From the NCBI GenBank assembly GCA_964530005.1, contig CAZGZD010000019.1:1-20541 (forward strand): DNA of 20,541 nt. The letters are read 5' to 3'. This DNA comes from CAZGZD01 sp964530005. Its GTDB lineage: Bacteria; Patescibacteriota; Microgenomatia; UBA1406; GWC2-37-13. This document shows positions 1 through 7,099 of the stretch, in pieces. A program made the position numbers and the translations under genes. Numbering within the stretch: position 1 is the stretch's first letter; the number at the start of each line of letters is the position of its first letter. The notes under the pieces were generated by a model. It was not told where the DNA came from and did not search any database. It saw only the letters and a list, made by a program, of their open reading frames with translations.

Positions 1-242
1 TGGCTATTACCTTTCTTATCTTCGCAATATTTATTTGGCGAGAAAAGGTCCACGACGAGAGAGAAGAATTGCAAAGACATATTGCCAGCCGATTCGCTTA
101 CTTAGCTGGGTGCACCACACTTGTTGGTGAAATTATTTATCAATCACTGCACCATACAATTGATATTTGGCCAGTAATCACACTTGGAGCAATGATCCTA
201 GCCAAGATCGTGGGAGGGCTATACAGTAAAATGAGACACTAA
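1..242 (+). CDS. C-terminal end of a small membrane protein (partial)
   Basis: An open frame enters from the left edge (codons in frame from base 3) and ends with TAA at 240-242, giving 79 visible residues. It shows a truncated first hydrophobic helix (AITFLIFAIFIW), a charged linker rich in Arg/Glu (REKVHDEREELQRH), then two hydrophobic segments separated by a short loop (around HHTIDIW). The layout helix, acidic/basic linker, two helices resembles short hypothetical membrane proteins common in Patescibacteria, but no function is known to me. The upstream start lies outside the window. Confidence 0.7.
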   Translation, partial: AITFLIFAIFIWREKVHDEREELQRHIASRFAYLAGCTTLVGEIIYQSLHHTIDIWPVITLGAMILAKIVGGLYSKMRH

Positions 243-256
243 AATGTAAAGTCTAC

Positions 257-285
257 TTGACATTTAAAAAATATTCTTTTATGAT
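257..285 (+). promoter_or_regulatory. sigma70-type promoter of the thioredoxin-dipZ operon
   Basis: TTGACA at 257-262 and TATGAT at 280-285 are separated by exactly 17 bases, a near-consensus housekeeping promoter. The predicted start near 292 leaves an AT-rich leader of about 21 bases with no Shine-Dalgarno sequence before the ATG at 313. Confidence 0.7.
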
Positions 286-312
286 AAATTTATTAAATTT
301 TTATAAAAAAAT

Positions 313-843
313 ATGAACATAAAAGTGATTGTTGGCTCTCTTGTTGTTATCATCGCAATTGGCGGAATATATGTATTCAGCCAAAAATCAAAGATCAGTT
401 CCGCTCCTGAACAAAAAACAGAAGTAATGGGGAAAAAAGAATCAGAAAAAGATGAATCGCCAGAGCAGGAAGCCATGGAAAAGAAAAAGACAATGAAGGA
501 AGAGGAAGATGACTCCAAAATGATGGATAAAAATGCAAACTCACGTTACGTAGAATATTCAAAAACTGCATATGAGGCTGCAAAGGATAAAAAACGAGTT
601 CTATTCTTTCATGCCAAGTGGTGCCCAACCTGCAAGGCAGCCAATACCGAATTTGAGGCCAATCTCGACAAAATTCCATCAGACGTCGTACTTTTTAAGA
701 CCGATTACGACACAAGTGGCGAGCTTAAGACAAAATATGGCATTACATACCAACATACATTCGTCCAAGTAAACACCTCAGGTAAGCAACTTGCCAAATG
801 GAATGGTGGAGATATAAATGAGCTTATACAAAATCTAAAATAA
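313..843 (+). CDS. membrane-anchored thioredoxin-fold protein
   Basis: The 176-residue protein has an N-terminal hydrophobic anchor (about 5-23), a long charged low-complexity linker (about 24-78, Lys/Glu/Met rich) and a thioredoxin domain (about 80-176) with active site W103-C104-P-T-C107. It probably acts outside the cytoplasmic membrane as a thiol-disulfide exchanger. The usual cis-proline before the last strands is replaced: the sequence reads Y-Q-H148-T149-F where thioredoxins have I-P-T. The next gene, a CcdA-type electron transporter fusion, starts one base after this stop, so the two are very likely a translationally coupled reductant pair. No ribosome binding site precedes the ATG. 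The fold is clear; the substrate is not known. Confidence 0.9.
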   Translation: MNIKVIVGSLVVIIAIGGIYVFSQKSKISSAPEQKTEVMGKKESEKDESPEQEAMEKKKTMKEEEDDSKMMDKNANSRYVEYSKTAYEAAKDKKRVLFFHAKWCPTCKAANTEFEANLDKIPSDVVLFKTDYDTSGELKTKYGITYQHTFVQVNTSGKQLAKWNGGDINELIQNLK

Positions 844-844
844 A

Positions 845-2566
845 GTGATAATACTTATTGGATTTGCATTCTTAGCTGGTATTGTCACGGTACTATCTCC
901 TTGTATCCTACCAATTTTACCCATTGTACTTTCTGGATCTTTGGGTGGAGGCAGGCGACGACCCCTTGGAGTGGTCACCGGATTTGTAGCAAGCTTTACA
1001 ATTTTTACACTCTTTCTCTCCGCAATTGTTAAAGCGTTTGGTATATCAGCCGACTGGCTACGTACCTTCTCAATTATCGTGATAGGATTATTTGGACTGA
1101 GTCTTCTTATGCCCCAAACTCAACTTACCCTTGAGAAAATCTTCTCAAGATTTTTTGGAATTATTCCGCAAGGGAGAAAAAGATCGGGCTTTGGAGGAGG
1201 ACTTGTAATCGGACTTAGCTTAGGACTCCTATGGACACCCTGTGTGGGACCAATTCTTGCATCCGTCATCTCTCTTGCTCTTTCTGGTTCAGTCACAGGA
1301 AATGCTTTTTTTATCACTCTCGCATATGCCATTGGCACGGCAATTCCTATGCTTGCGGTTGTTGTTGGAGGACGCACACTAATTCAGAAAAATCCCCGGC
1401 TTACGTCTCACGCTGCCATAATTCAAAAAGCTTTTGGAATCATTATGATCGTCCTTGCAGTCTCAATATTTCTCAATCTTGACCGGAGGTTTCAAGCATA
1501 TATAATTACCAAATTTCCTCAGTATGGATCTGGGCTCACTCGTTTTGAAGACAATGCGGCAGTACGTAAACAACTCGAAGGGATTAAGGCCAGCCCCGAC
1601 AACAGTATCGTGGGTAAACCAATGAATATCAACAGCCAGGGTTTTCCCGCGGCGCCTGAGATAATTCCAGGTGGAAGTTGGTTCAACTCCAAGCCGTTAA
1701 CCATAAAAAGTTTAAAGGGTAAGGTTGTACTTGTGGATTTCTGGACATATACGTGCATAAACTGCATCCGTACTCTTCCCTATATTCGAGATTGGAGTAC
1801 AAAATATAAAGACGATGGCCTTGTCATCATTGGAGTACACACTCCTGAATTTGAGTTTGAAAAAGATACGACCAATGTGAAAAACGCAATCTCCGACTTC
1901 AAGCTTACCTACCCGATTGTACAAGATAATAACTATGCCACATGGAATGCTTACGATAATCATTATTGGCCGGCTAAATACTTAATAGACAAAGACGGCA
2001 AGGTCCGCTACACCCATTTTGGAGAGGGTGAGTATGATGCCACAGAACAAGCAATTCAGGATCTTCTCAAGGAAAAAGGGGCAAAAGTGACAAGTAGAAT
2101 ACAAAATTCTGAGTATCGGGTGGAGACACAAACTCCTGAGACATATTTAGGATATGCTCGTCTGCAAGCTCTTATTCCAACTCAGAACATATCGCGTGAC
2201 AAATCGATAATCTACTCCAATGATTTCTCTATTCCCACTAATAACTTTGCATTGACTGGGAGCTGGACTATCGCCCCAGAATATGCGCGACCAGATTTTG
2301 GCGCAAGACTTGAATTCAACTTTAATAGCCGCCAAGTATATCTTGTAATGCGTCCTAAAAACAAAGGCCGCGCTGGGCGGGTGAAAGTATATCTTAACAA
2401 TAAAGTTGTCACGACCGAAGCCGGCGAAGATATCAAAGATGGAATCGTCACAGTCAATGATGACCGACTCTATACCCTCATCAATCAAGACTCTGGCAAA
2501 CAGGGTATCCTCAAGCTTGAATTTCTCGACGGCTACCTCGAACTCTTCGCATTTACGTTTGGCTGA
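845..2566 (+). CDS. CcdA-thioredoxin fusion, DipZ-like thiol-disulfide transporter
   Basis: This 573-residue protein starts with GTG one base after the preceding stop. Residues 1-212 are a six-helix CcdA/DsbD-type domain with the two membrane cysteines in SPC20ILP and TPC133VGP. A thioredoxin/TlpA-like domain follows (about 265-410) with W300-T-Y-T-C304-I-N-C307 and a cis-proline in YWP376AKY. The C-terminal 150 residues (starting near TPETYLGYAR) match the beta-rich domain of mycobacterial DipZ. Family knowledge: CcdA moves electrons from cytoplasmic thioredoxin to extracytoplasmic thioredoxin domains. Together with the anchored thioredoxin encoded just upstream it should keep surface thiols reduced. 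The stop TGA at 2564-2566 lies two bases from the 3' end of the opposing tRNA gene. Confidence 0.93.
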   Translation: MIILIGFAFLAGIVTVLSPCILPILPIVLSGSLGGGRRRPLGVVTGFVASFTIFTLFLSAIVKAFGISADWLRTFSIIVIGLFGLSLLMPQTQLTLEKIFSRFFGIIPQGRKRSGFGGGLVIGLSLGLLWTPCVGPILASVISLALSGSVTGNAFFITLAYAIGTAIPMLAVVVGGRTLIQKNPRLTSHAAIIQKAFGIIMIVLAVSIFLNLDRRFQAYIITKFPQYGSGLTRFEDNAAVRKQLEGIKASPDNSIVGKPMNINSQGFPAAPEIIPGGSWFNSKPLTIKSLKGKVVLVDFWTYTCINCIRTLPYIRDWSTKYKDDGLVIIGVHTPEFEFEKDTTNVKNAISDFKLTYPIVQDNNYATWNAYDNHYWPAKYLIDKDGKVRYTHFGEGEYDATEQAIQDLLKEKGAKVTSRIQNSEYRVETQTPETYLGYARLQALIPTQNISRDKSIIYSNDFSIPTNNFALTGSWTIAPEYARPDFGARLEFNFNSRQVYLVMRPKNKGRAGRVKVYLNNKVVTTEAGEDIKDGIVTVNDDRLYTLINQDSGKQGILKLEFLDGYLELFAFTFG

Positions 2567-2568
2567 TG

Positions 2569-2642
2569 TCGGGGTGGTGGGACTCGAACCCACGGCCTCG
2601 CGCTCCCAAAGCGCGCACTCTAGCCATCTGAGCTACACCCCG
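2569..2642 (-). tRNA. tRNA-Pro (anticodon TGG)
   Basis: Reading the minus strand from 2642, a full cloverleaf folds: acceptor CGGGGTG pairs with CACCCCG, discriminator A at 2569, anticodon stem CGCGC/GCGCG enclosing loop TTTGGGA with anticodon TGG (2606-2608), and T arm GTGGG-TTCGAGT-CCCAC. The 3' CCA is not encoded (the next bases are CAT), so a CCA-adding enzyme is required. TGG reads all four proline codons with suitable modification. Confidence 0.97.
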
Positions 2643-2655
2643 AGAGTGAGATCTA

Positions 2656-2661
2656 ATTATA
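2656..2661 (-). promoter_or_regulatory. -10 element of tRNA-Pro
   Basis: On the minus strand TATAAT lies 13 bases before the mature 5' end of the tRNA, giving a short 5' leader of six or so bases. I see no good -35. The promoter is back to back with that of the peroxiredoxin gene. Confidence 0.5.
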
Positions 2662-2682
2662 CTCAAATCTAAGCTCAAAAAC

Positions 2683-2691
2683 TGATAGAAT
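2683..2691 (+). promoter_or_regulatory. extended -10 of the peroxiredoxin gene (leaderless geometry)
   Basis: TGA-TAGAAT ends at 2691. Six bases (GAGAAG) separate it from the ATG at 2698, so the predicted transcript starts on the ATG itself. GAGAAG could also pass for a weak ribosome binding site, but it would lie upstream of the predicted start point. Confidence 0.55.
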
Positions 2692-2697
2692 GAGAAG

Positions 2698-3168
2698 ATG
2701 ACAAATATTGCGACTGGCTCAATGGCCCCTGAATTCTCTCTCAAAGGCCAAGATGGTAAAACTCATACTCTCAAAGACTTTGCAGGAAACTGGCTAGTTA
2801 TTTATTTTTACCCCAAAGACGATACTCCAGGGTGCACGAAAGAGGCTTGCAGTTTCCGAGATAGTTTCACTGAACTTTTGAAAAATAATATCAAGATCGT
2901 TGGCATCTCAAAGGACTCAGTCACGTCTCACAAAAAATTTGCAGATAAATACTCACTTACATTCCCACTACTTGCGGATGAGGACAAATCTGTTCAAAAA
3001 GCATATGGCGCCTGGGGCGCGAAAACATTTATGGGTCGTACATTTGAGGGTACTCTACGCCAGACATTTCTTATCGATCCCCAAGGTATGATACGAAAAA
3101 TCTACCCCAAGGTCGTACCACTTGATCATGCAGGTCAAATTCTTAATGACTTTGCAAAACTTACGTAA
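2698..3168 (+). CDS. bcp: thioredoxin-dependent peroxiredoxin, Bcp/PrxQ type
   Basis: The 156-residue protein is a standard-length Bcp/PrxQ peroxiredoxin. It has the peroxidatic Cys46 in D42-T-P-G-C46-T and a resolving Cys51 five residues on, the classic atypical two-cysteine PrxQ pattern, followed by the FRD motif. It reduces hydrogen and organic peroxides in the cytoplasm using thioredoxin. No signal peptide is present. It is followed after six bases by a secreted nuclease and probably shares its transcript. Its promoter has the leaderless geometry described at 2683-2691. Confidence 0.95.
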   Translation: MTNIATGSMAPEFSLKGQDGKTHTLKDFAGNWLVIYFYPKDDTPGCTKEACSFRDSFTELLKNNIKIVGISKDSVTSHKKFADKYSLTFPLLADEDKSVQKAYGAWGAKTFMGRTFEGTLRQTFLIDPQGMIRKIYPKVVPLDHAGQILNDFAKLT

Positions 3169-3174
3169 AGTGTA

Positions 3175-3741
3175 ATGAAGAAAAATACACTTATTGGAAT
3201 CGTCTCACTTCTCATCCTCTATCTTGGAGTATTTTTAACTCAGTCAAAAAACTTTCATCCCGCATTTCCGACAAAAATAAATCCTTCTCCATCCCCGACC
3301 CATGCGCCACTCAAGCAAGACGAGGTATTTGTCACTCGAGTAGTTGATGGAGACACAATTGAAATTGAAAATGGGCAAAAGGTACGATACATAGGTATCG
3401 ACACTCCAGAGACCAAGCATCCACGTAAGCCCGTGCAGTGCTTTGGCCATGAAGCATACGAGCAGAATAAAAAGCTCGTCGAAGACCATGTGGTTCGTCT
3501 TGAGCGCGATGTGTCCGAGACTGACCGCTTTGGCCGCCTACTTCGCTATGTATATCTACCGCAAGGCGTGAAAGAGACTACCGCCTCGGGGCTTATGATC
3601 AACGATTACCTTGTACGACAAGGCTTCGCTCATACCGCTACATTCCCACCTGATGTAAAATATGCAGATCAGTTTCGGCAGGCCGCGTCTGAGGCGCGTG
3701 AAGCCGGACGAGGACTATGGAAAGCATGTAGTATTTATTGA
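3175..3741 (+). CDS. thermonuclease-family (SNase-like) exported nuclease
   Basis: The 188-residue protein has an N-terminal hydrophobic segment (about 4-22), which is a signal peptide or anchor, a Pro/Ser-rich linker, then a staphylococcal-nuclease domain (about 50-186). The calcium-binding and catalytic residues are conserved: VD58GD60T, R71 in VRYIGID76TPE79, and R121 in DRFGRLLRY, matching Asp21, Arg35, Asp40, Glu43 and Arg87 of the prototype. It should degrade DNA or RNA outside the cell, which fits a nucleotide-scavenging CPR lifestyle. Its last 7 bases overlap the convergent HAD gene. The gene follows the peroxiredoxin gene by six bases. Confidence 0.93.
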   Translation: MKKNTLIGIVSLLILYLGVFLTQSKNFHPAFPTKINPSPSPTHAPLKQDEVFVTRVVDGDTIEIENGQKVRYIGIDTPETKHPRKPVQCFGHEAYEQNKKLVEDHVVRLERDVSETDRFGRLLRYVYLPQGVKETTASGLMINDYLVRQGFAHTATFPPDVKYADQFRQAASEAREAGRGLWKACSIY

Positions 3742-4364
3742 CCTGTAAGTTTTTTTAAAAGCGCTTCTGGTTTATCTATTAAAAAATCTGGACTGTATTT
3801 TAGTAGAAGTTTTTTTGAATTAAGCCCCCAGGTCACAGCCACTGACTTTATCTTTACTTTGCGTGCGGCCTTGACGTCACGAATCTCATCACCAACATAT
3901 ACAACTTGTTTTGGAGATAGTCCATTAGCCTTCATACAAATAAATAATGCAGCGCTTTTACCAAATATGTTTACTCCAGCAGATATGAAATCAAATATTT
4001 CAAGATTATATTGTTTTAAAAAATCTTCTATATTCTCGCTTGAATTGGAAGACAAGATTCCAAGATGATATCCTCTTTTTTTCAGCTCCTGCAACGCATG
4101 CTCCATACCCACAACTGGTTTAAGACGCTTAATCAATCTATGCATTCGTTTTCTGCCCTGTGCAAGAATTAGTGGAATCTTCCAAAATGGAAGTCGTAGC
4201 CAAAGTGCGGCTTGAAATAACGTCTTACTCCGCAAAGTTTCTTTATCTGCATCCTCTATCTTACGATATCCATATTCATCCGCAAGTTTGTTGGACAGAT
4301 CGATAATAACATTAAAGGTATCTGCTATCGTACCGTCAAAATCAAAAATAATTGTTTTTTTCAT
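3735..4364 (-). CDS. HAD-superfamily hydrolase (phosphoglycolate-phosphatase-like)
   Basis: From the ATG at 4364 the protein is 209 residues and opens with MKKTIIFD8FD10GT, HAD motif I with the nucleophile and acid/base aspartates. A helical cap follows, then motif II (ILSSNS), Lys in FGKSAA and motif IV GDEIRDVKAA, all typical of subfamily-I phosphatases of the Gph type. The substrate cannot be told. A longer reading starts three codons earlier at 4373, but that ATG is one base from the end of the predicted -10 (4375-4380) and would not be transcribed, so I prefer 4364. The gene is convergent with the nuclease (7-bp overlap) and divergent from lexA. Confidence 0.9.
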   Translation of the reverse strand: MKKTIIFDFDGTIADTFNVIIDLSNKLADEYGYRKIEDADKETLRSKTLFQAALWLRLPFWKIPLILAQGRKRMHRLIKRLKPVVGMEHALQELKKRGYHLGILSSNSSENIEDFLKQYNLEIFDFISAGVNIFGKSAALFICMKANGLSPKQVVYVGDEIRDVKAARKVKIKSVAVTWGLNSKKLLLKYSPDFLIDKPEALLKKLTGQ

Positions 4365-4374
4365 ATGAGTCATT

Positions 4375-4402
4375 ATTGTAGCTTACACGCGTATAAAATC
4401 AA
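4375..4402 (-). promoter_or_regulatory. promoter of the HAD hydrolase gene
   Basis: On the minus strand TTGATT (4402-4397) and TACAAT (4380-4375) are 16 bases apart. The predicted start lies about four bases before the ATG at 4364. Only 14 bases separate this promoter from the LexA operator on the other side, so co-regulation is possible but not shown. Confidence 0.5.
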
Positions 4403-4409
4403 ACTGAGG

Positions 4410-4438
4410 TTGACAAGTGAACATTTGTTCACCATAAT
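4410..4438 (+). promoter_or_regulatory. promoter of the lexA-polymerase operon
   Basis: A perfect TTGACA (4410-4415), 17-base spacer and CATAAT (4433-4438) form a strong sigma70 promoter. The leader to the ATG at 4450 would be about five bases. An alternative -10, TATAAG at 4438-4443, is exactly six bases from the ATG but has no spaced -35. Confidence 0.75.
4417..4432. promoter_or_regulatory. LexA/DinR-type SOS box
   Basis: GTGAACATTTGTTCAC is an inverted repeat with 7-base arms and a TT centre. It contains the Gram-positive LexA (DinR) consensus GAAC-N4-GTTC. It fills bases 2-17 of the spacer between -35 and -10, so bound repressor would block RNA polymerase directly. The gene it controls encodes a LexA-like protein. 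Confidence 0.85.
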
Positions 4439-4449
4439 ATAAGAGATTT

Positions 4450-5013
4450 ATGGAAGACCTAAGACTTGGGAAACTTAAAAAATTTTATAAAGAAAGTAGG
4501 CGCCTCCCCAGCTATTCGGAGATGCTTACCATTTTTGGCCTCTCCTCAAAAGGCGCAATATACAAGCTTGTACATGGGTGGATACATGATGGATTATTGA
4601 AAAAAGATGGACCGCACATTGCCCCAACTGATCGCTTCTTTGCCCTGCCTTTCTCGGGAGTAGTAAAAGCCGGCTTCCCAACCGGTCAGGAAAATAACGT
4701 GCAAGATCTTCTCACACTTGATACATATCTCGTCGATAATCCAGACAGGTCTTTTTTGCTCAAAGTATCCGGCGACTCACTAATAGAAATTGGAATATTA
4801 CCCGATGATCTGGCGGTTATTGAGAAAAGACACGATGCACAGATAGACGATATTGTACTCGCTATGATTGATCGGGAATGGACACTTAAGATACTTAAAA
4901 ATAAAAATGGCAAGACATATCTTGCATCAGCCAATTCCAAATATCCACCTTTTTATCCGCAAGAGGACCTTCAGATATTTGGAGTTGTCAGAAGTATTGC
5001 TCGCAAACTGTAA
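4450..5013 (+). CDS. lexA: LexA-like SOS repressor/autoprotease
   Basis: The 187-residue protein has an N-terminal winged helix (about 8-52; RLPSYSEMLTIFGLSS resembles the LexA PSxREI...GLxS helix) and a C-terminal S24 peptidase domain. The self-cleavage pair is Ala74-Gly75, the nucleophile Ser110 in SGDS, and the general base Lys147 in WTLKIL. Spacings 74-110-147 nearly match E. coli LexA (84-119-156). The presence of a DNA-binding domain separates it from UmuD, though the downstream polymerase makes the pair look like an umuDC operon. It should repress its own promoter through the box at 4417-4432 and be inactivated by RecA-stimulated cleavage after DNA damage. The polymerase gene starts one base after its stop. 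Confidence 0.92.
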   Translation: MEDLRLGKLKKFYKESRRLPSYSEMLTIFGLSSKGAIYKLVHGWIHDGLLKKDGPHIAPTDRFFALPFSGVVKAGFPTGQENNVQDLLTLDTYLVDNPDRSFLLKVSGDSLIEIGILPDDLAVIEKRHDAQIDDIVLAMIDREWTLKILKNKNGKTYLASANSKYPPFYPQEDLQIFGVVRSIARKL

Positions 5014-5014
5014 T

Positions 5015-6250
5015 ATGTTTCAGATCTATTCATGGCCCAGTGTCATTTTACATGTTGATGGAGATGCATTCTTCGCATCATGCATACAGGCAACACATCC
5101 AACCCTCAGAAATAAACCAGTCGTAGCGGGTGGCGAGCGTGGAATTGCAACAGCCGTCTCCTATGAAGCACGAGCTTTGGGAATTACCCGTGGCATGACG
5201 GTTGCCAAGATCCGGAAGCTTTTTCCGCAATGTGTTGTCTTCCATTCAGATTATCGGACTTACCATATCTTCTCTCAGAAGATGTTTATGATCTTGCGAA
5301 AGTACAGTCCATGTGTGGAGGAGTATTCCATTGACGAGGCATTTGCCGATCTGCAGGGAATGAGGCGTCCTTTGCATATGACGTATCGGGAGATTGGAAA
5401 ACGTGTGCAGCAAGAGATTCACACCACGCTTGGAATCACAGTCTCAGTTGGTATCTCGCTCACCAAAAGTCTGGCTAAGATAGCATCCTCACACTCTAAG
5501 CCGTCGGGATTTACCCTTATTCCAGGTCATTCAATTGAAGATTTTTTGGGGAAGAGAAAACTGTCTGATATATGGGGTGTGGGACCACAGACAGCAAGTT
5601 ACTTGCAAAAATTGGGACTACGTACTGCTCTCGAGTTTGTAAATATGAGTGAAGAAGCGGTCAAACAACGTCTTTCAAAGCCGTACTTTGAGATATGGCA
5701 GGAACTTCGAGGAATCAAAGTATACGAGGTATCTTCCCATTCCAAATCCGCATATAAGTCCATGATTCAAAGCCGAACATTCCCACCAACGCAAGATAAA
5801 GATATTTTGTGGGCTCGGCTGCTCTCTCACATTGAAGACGTATTCACGCGGGCTCGTGTATCTGATTATTATGTAGGTACTGTCACAATATTTCTTAAGA
5901 CGCAAGAATTCAGATACATACGCCGCGAGATCGTGCTTGAGGAAAAAATACAGTATCCCTATCTCATCCATCAAAAGTTAAAGGATATATTTGATGAGAT
6001 CTATCAAAAAAATATTTTGTATCGCACAGCGGGATGCATATTGTCTGACCTCGACCAAAAAGCAGTGCAGCAAACAAGTCTTTTTGAACCAACGATTGAG
6101 CTGCAGAAGAAAGTAAAAAATATCTACCCTCTTCTTGACAGTCGAAAGGTACATTTTGGAAGCGCTTTGTTTGACGAGCAGAAAAACATTGAGAAAAAAG
6201 CTCCCCCACTGTTTACACTTCCCACTCTTTCTCTCACTGATCTTGGTTAA
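5015..6250 (+). CDS. Y-family translesion DNA polymerase (DinB/UmuC-like)
   Basis: The ATG at 5015, one base after the lexA stop, gives 411 residues and places the first motif as in other Y-family enzymes; an in-frame ATG at 4868 inside lexA is not credible. Palm motifs are intact: HVD15GD17AFFAS with F20 at the steric-gate position, and S105-I-D107-E108 AF. The helix-hairpin-helix thumb (IWGVGPQTASYLQKLG) and little-finger domain follow. A clamp-binding-like peptide QTSLF occurs at 353-357. The enzyme bypasses damaged template bases. Placement in a LexA-controlled operon makes it an SOS mutator polymerase. I cannot separate DinB from UmuC by eye. Confidence 0.93.
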   Translation: MFQIYSWPSVILHVDGDAFFASCIQATHPTLRNKPVVAGGERGIATAVSYEARALGITRGMTVAKIRKLFPQCVVFHSDYRTYHIFSQKMFMILRKYSPCVEEYSIDEAFADLQGMRRPLHMTYREIGKRVQQEIHTTLGITVSVGISLTKSLAKIASSHSKPSGFTLIPGHSIEDFLGKRKLSDIWGVGPQTASYLQKLGLRTALEFVNMSEEAVKQRLSKPYFEIWQELRGIKVYEVSSHSKSAYKSMIQSRTFPPTQDKDILWARLLSHIEDVFTRARVSDYYVGTVTIFLKTQEFRYIRREIVLEEKIQYPYLIHQKLKDIFDEIYQKNILYRTAGCILSDLDQKAVQQTSLFEPTIELQKKVKNIYPLLDSRKVHFGSALFDEQKNIEKKAPPLFTLPTLSLTDLG

Positions 6251-7072
6251 TTAAGATAGACGGATTACATCTTCTTCTATTTTTATAAAGCCCTCACAAT
6301 TCAAATCATTAAGAATTTTTTGCACGCGAATTTCTTCTTTTTTTGCAAACCTATTTAATAACTTCCTTATAGTAAGACTTTCTGTTTCGGTAAGGGCTCT
6401 AAGAATACTCCCTCGTATCTGGCGGTCGGATCCTTCGAATTTTGATTGGGTCGTATGGTGTAGACTTCTGCGCGCTGGATTTTTAAATCCTTTCTTAAGA
6501 TAGGCTCCGTAATCCATAAGCGCATAGTACCAATCTCGAGGATTTGCACGATCTAATGTTTTATCAATCAGTACTAAAATATCCTTGTCTGATATAGCAT
6601 CTTTATCTTTGAAAAACTCGTGGATGTAGACAGATCGAATATTGGTCTCGATAAAAACCACAGGCTGATTGAAAGCAAATGCGCAGATAGCGCCTGCCGT
6701 ATTCACCCCAATCCCCGGCAATTTAACAAGCATTTCTTGATTGTATGGAAGAACTCCCTTCTGCTCACGCATGATAGCAAGCGCTGCACGGTGTAGATAA
6801 AGTGCCCGTCTATTGTATCCCATCCCTTGCCAGACGCGTAAGACCTCGGAAAAGAGAGCTCCGCTCAGCATTTGGAAGTTGGGAAATCGCGAAATAAACT
6901 CTTTATATTTTTGAATCACTCGATTTACCTGTGTCTGTTGAAGCATCACCTCCGACACCAAAATCTTGTAAGGATCAGATGTTTTCCTCCATGGCAAATC
7001 ACGCTTATTGTCTTTATAAAAATCCCACACAAGCCGTTGAAATGATGCAATTTTAGCCTTTGTTAGTTTCAT
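6251..7072 (-). CDS. mutY: MutY-like adenine DNA glycosylase lacking the Fe-S cluster
   Basis: The 273-residue protein has the MutY hallmarks LPWR (26-29), the catalytic glutamate E41 in SEVMLQQTQV and a helix-hairpin-helix LPGIGVNTAGAI (about 118-129). Family role: removal of adenine opposite 8-oxoguanine. Two oddities are visible. The aspartate of the HhH-GPD motif is glutamate (E142 in FIETN). The four-cysteine iron-sulfur loop after MDYGA is absent; only two Cys occur in the whole protein. The NUDIX-like MutT domain is also missing, replaced by a short winged-helix-like tail. Similar cluster-free MutY proteins exist in CPR genomes as I recall. Its stop abuts the polymerase stop with no gap. 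A weak leaderless -10 (TAGCAT, six bases before the ATG) overlaps the divergent 7100 promoter. Confidence 0.88.
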   Translation of the reverse strand: MKLTKAKIASFQRLVWDFYKDNKRDLPWRKTSDPYKILVSEVMLQQTQVNRVIQKYKEFISRFPNFQMLSGALFSEVLRVWQGMGYNRRALYLHRAALAIMREQKGVLPYNQEMLVKLPGIGVNTAGAICAFAFNQPVVFIETNIRSVYIHEFFKDKDAISDKDILVLIDKTLDRANPRDWYYALMDYGAYLKKGFKNPARRSLHHTTQSKFEGSDRQIRGSILRALTETESLTIRKLLNRFAKKEEIRVQKILNDLNCEGFIKIEEDVIRLS

Positions 7073-7084
7073 ATTTATATGCTA

Positions 7085-7093
7085 TGTTACAAT
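7085..7093 (+). promoter_or_regulatory. extended -10 of the 7100 gene (leaderless geometry)
   Basis: TGT-TACAAT ends at 7093 and is followed by six bases (ATCTCC) and ATG at 7100. The larger string TATGTTACAAT nearly repeats the one before threonine synthase (TATGCTACAAT). Confidence 0.65.
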
Positions 7094-7099
7094 ATCTCC

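Noticed and set aside
2147..2593. 148-codon open frame antisense to the 3' end of the dipZ-like gene
   Set aside because: It begins inside the tRNA-Pro gene, has no family resemblance and mirrors the codon usage of the strong dipZ frame.
4868..5014. Upstream ATG extension of the Y-family polymerase
   Set aside because: The extension lies entirely in the lexA coding region, and the family's N-terminal motif fits the ATG at 5015 immediately after the lexA stop.
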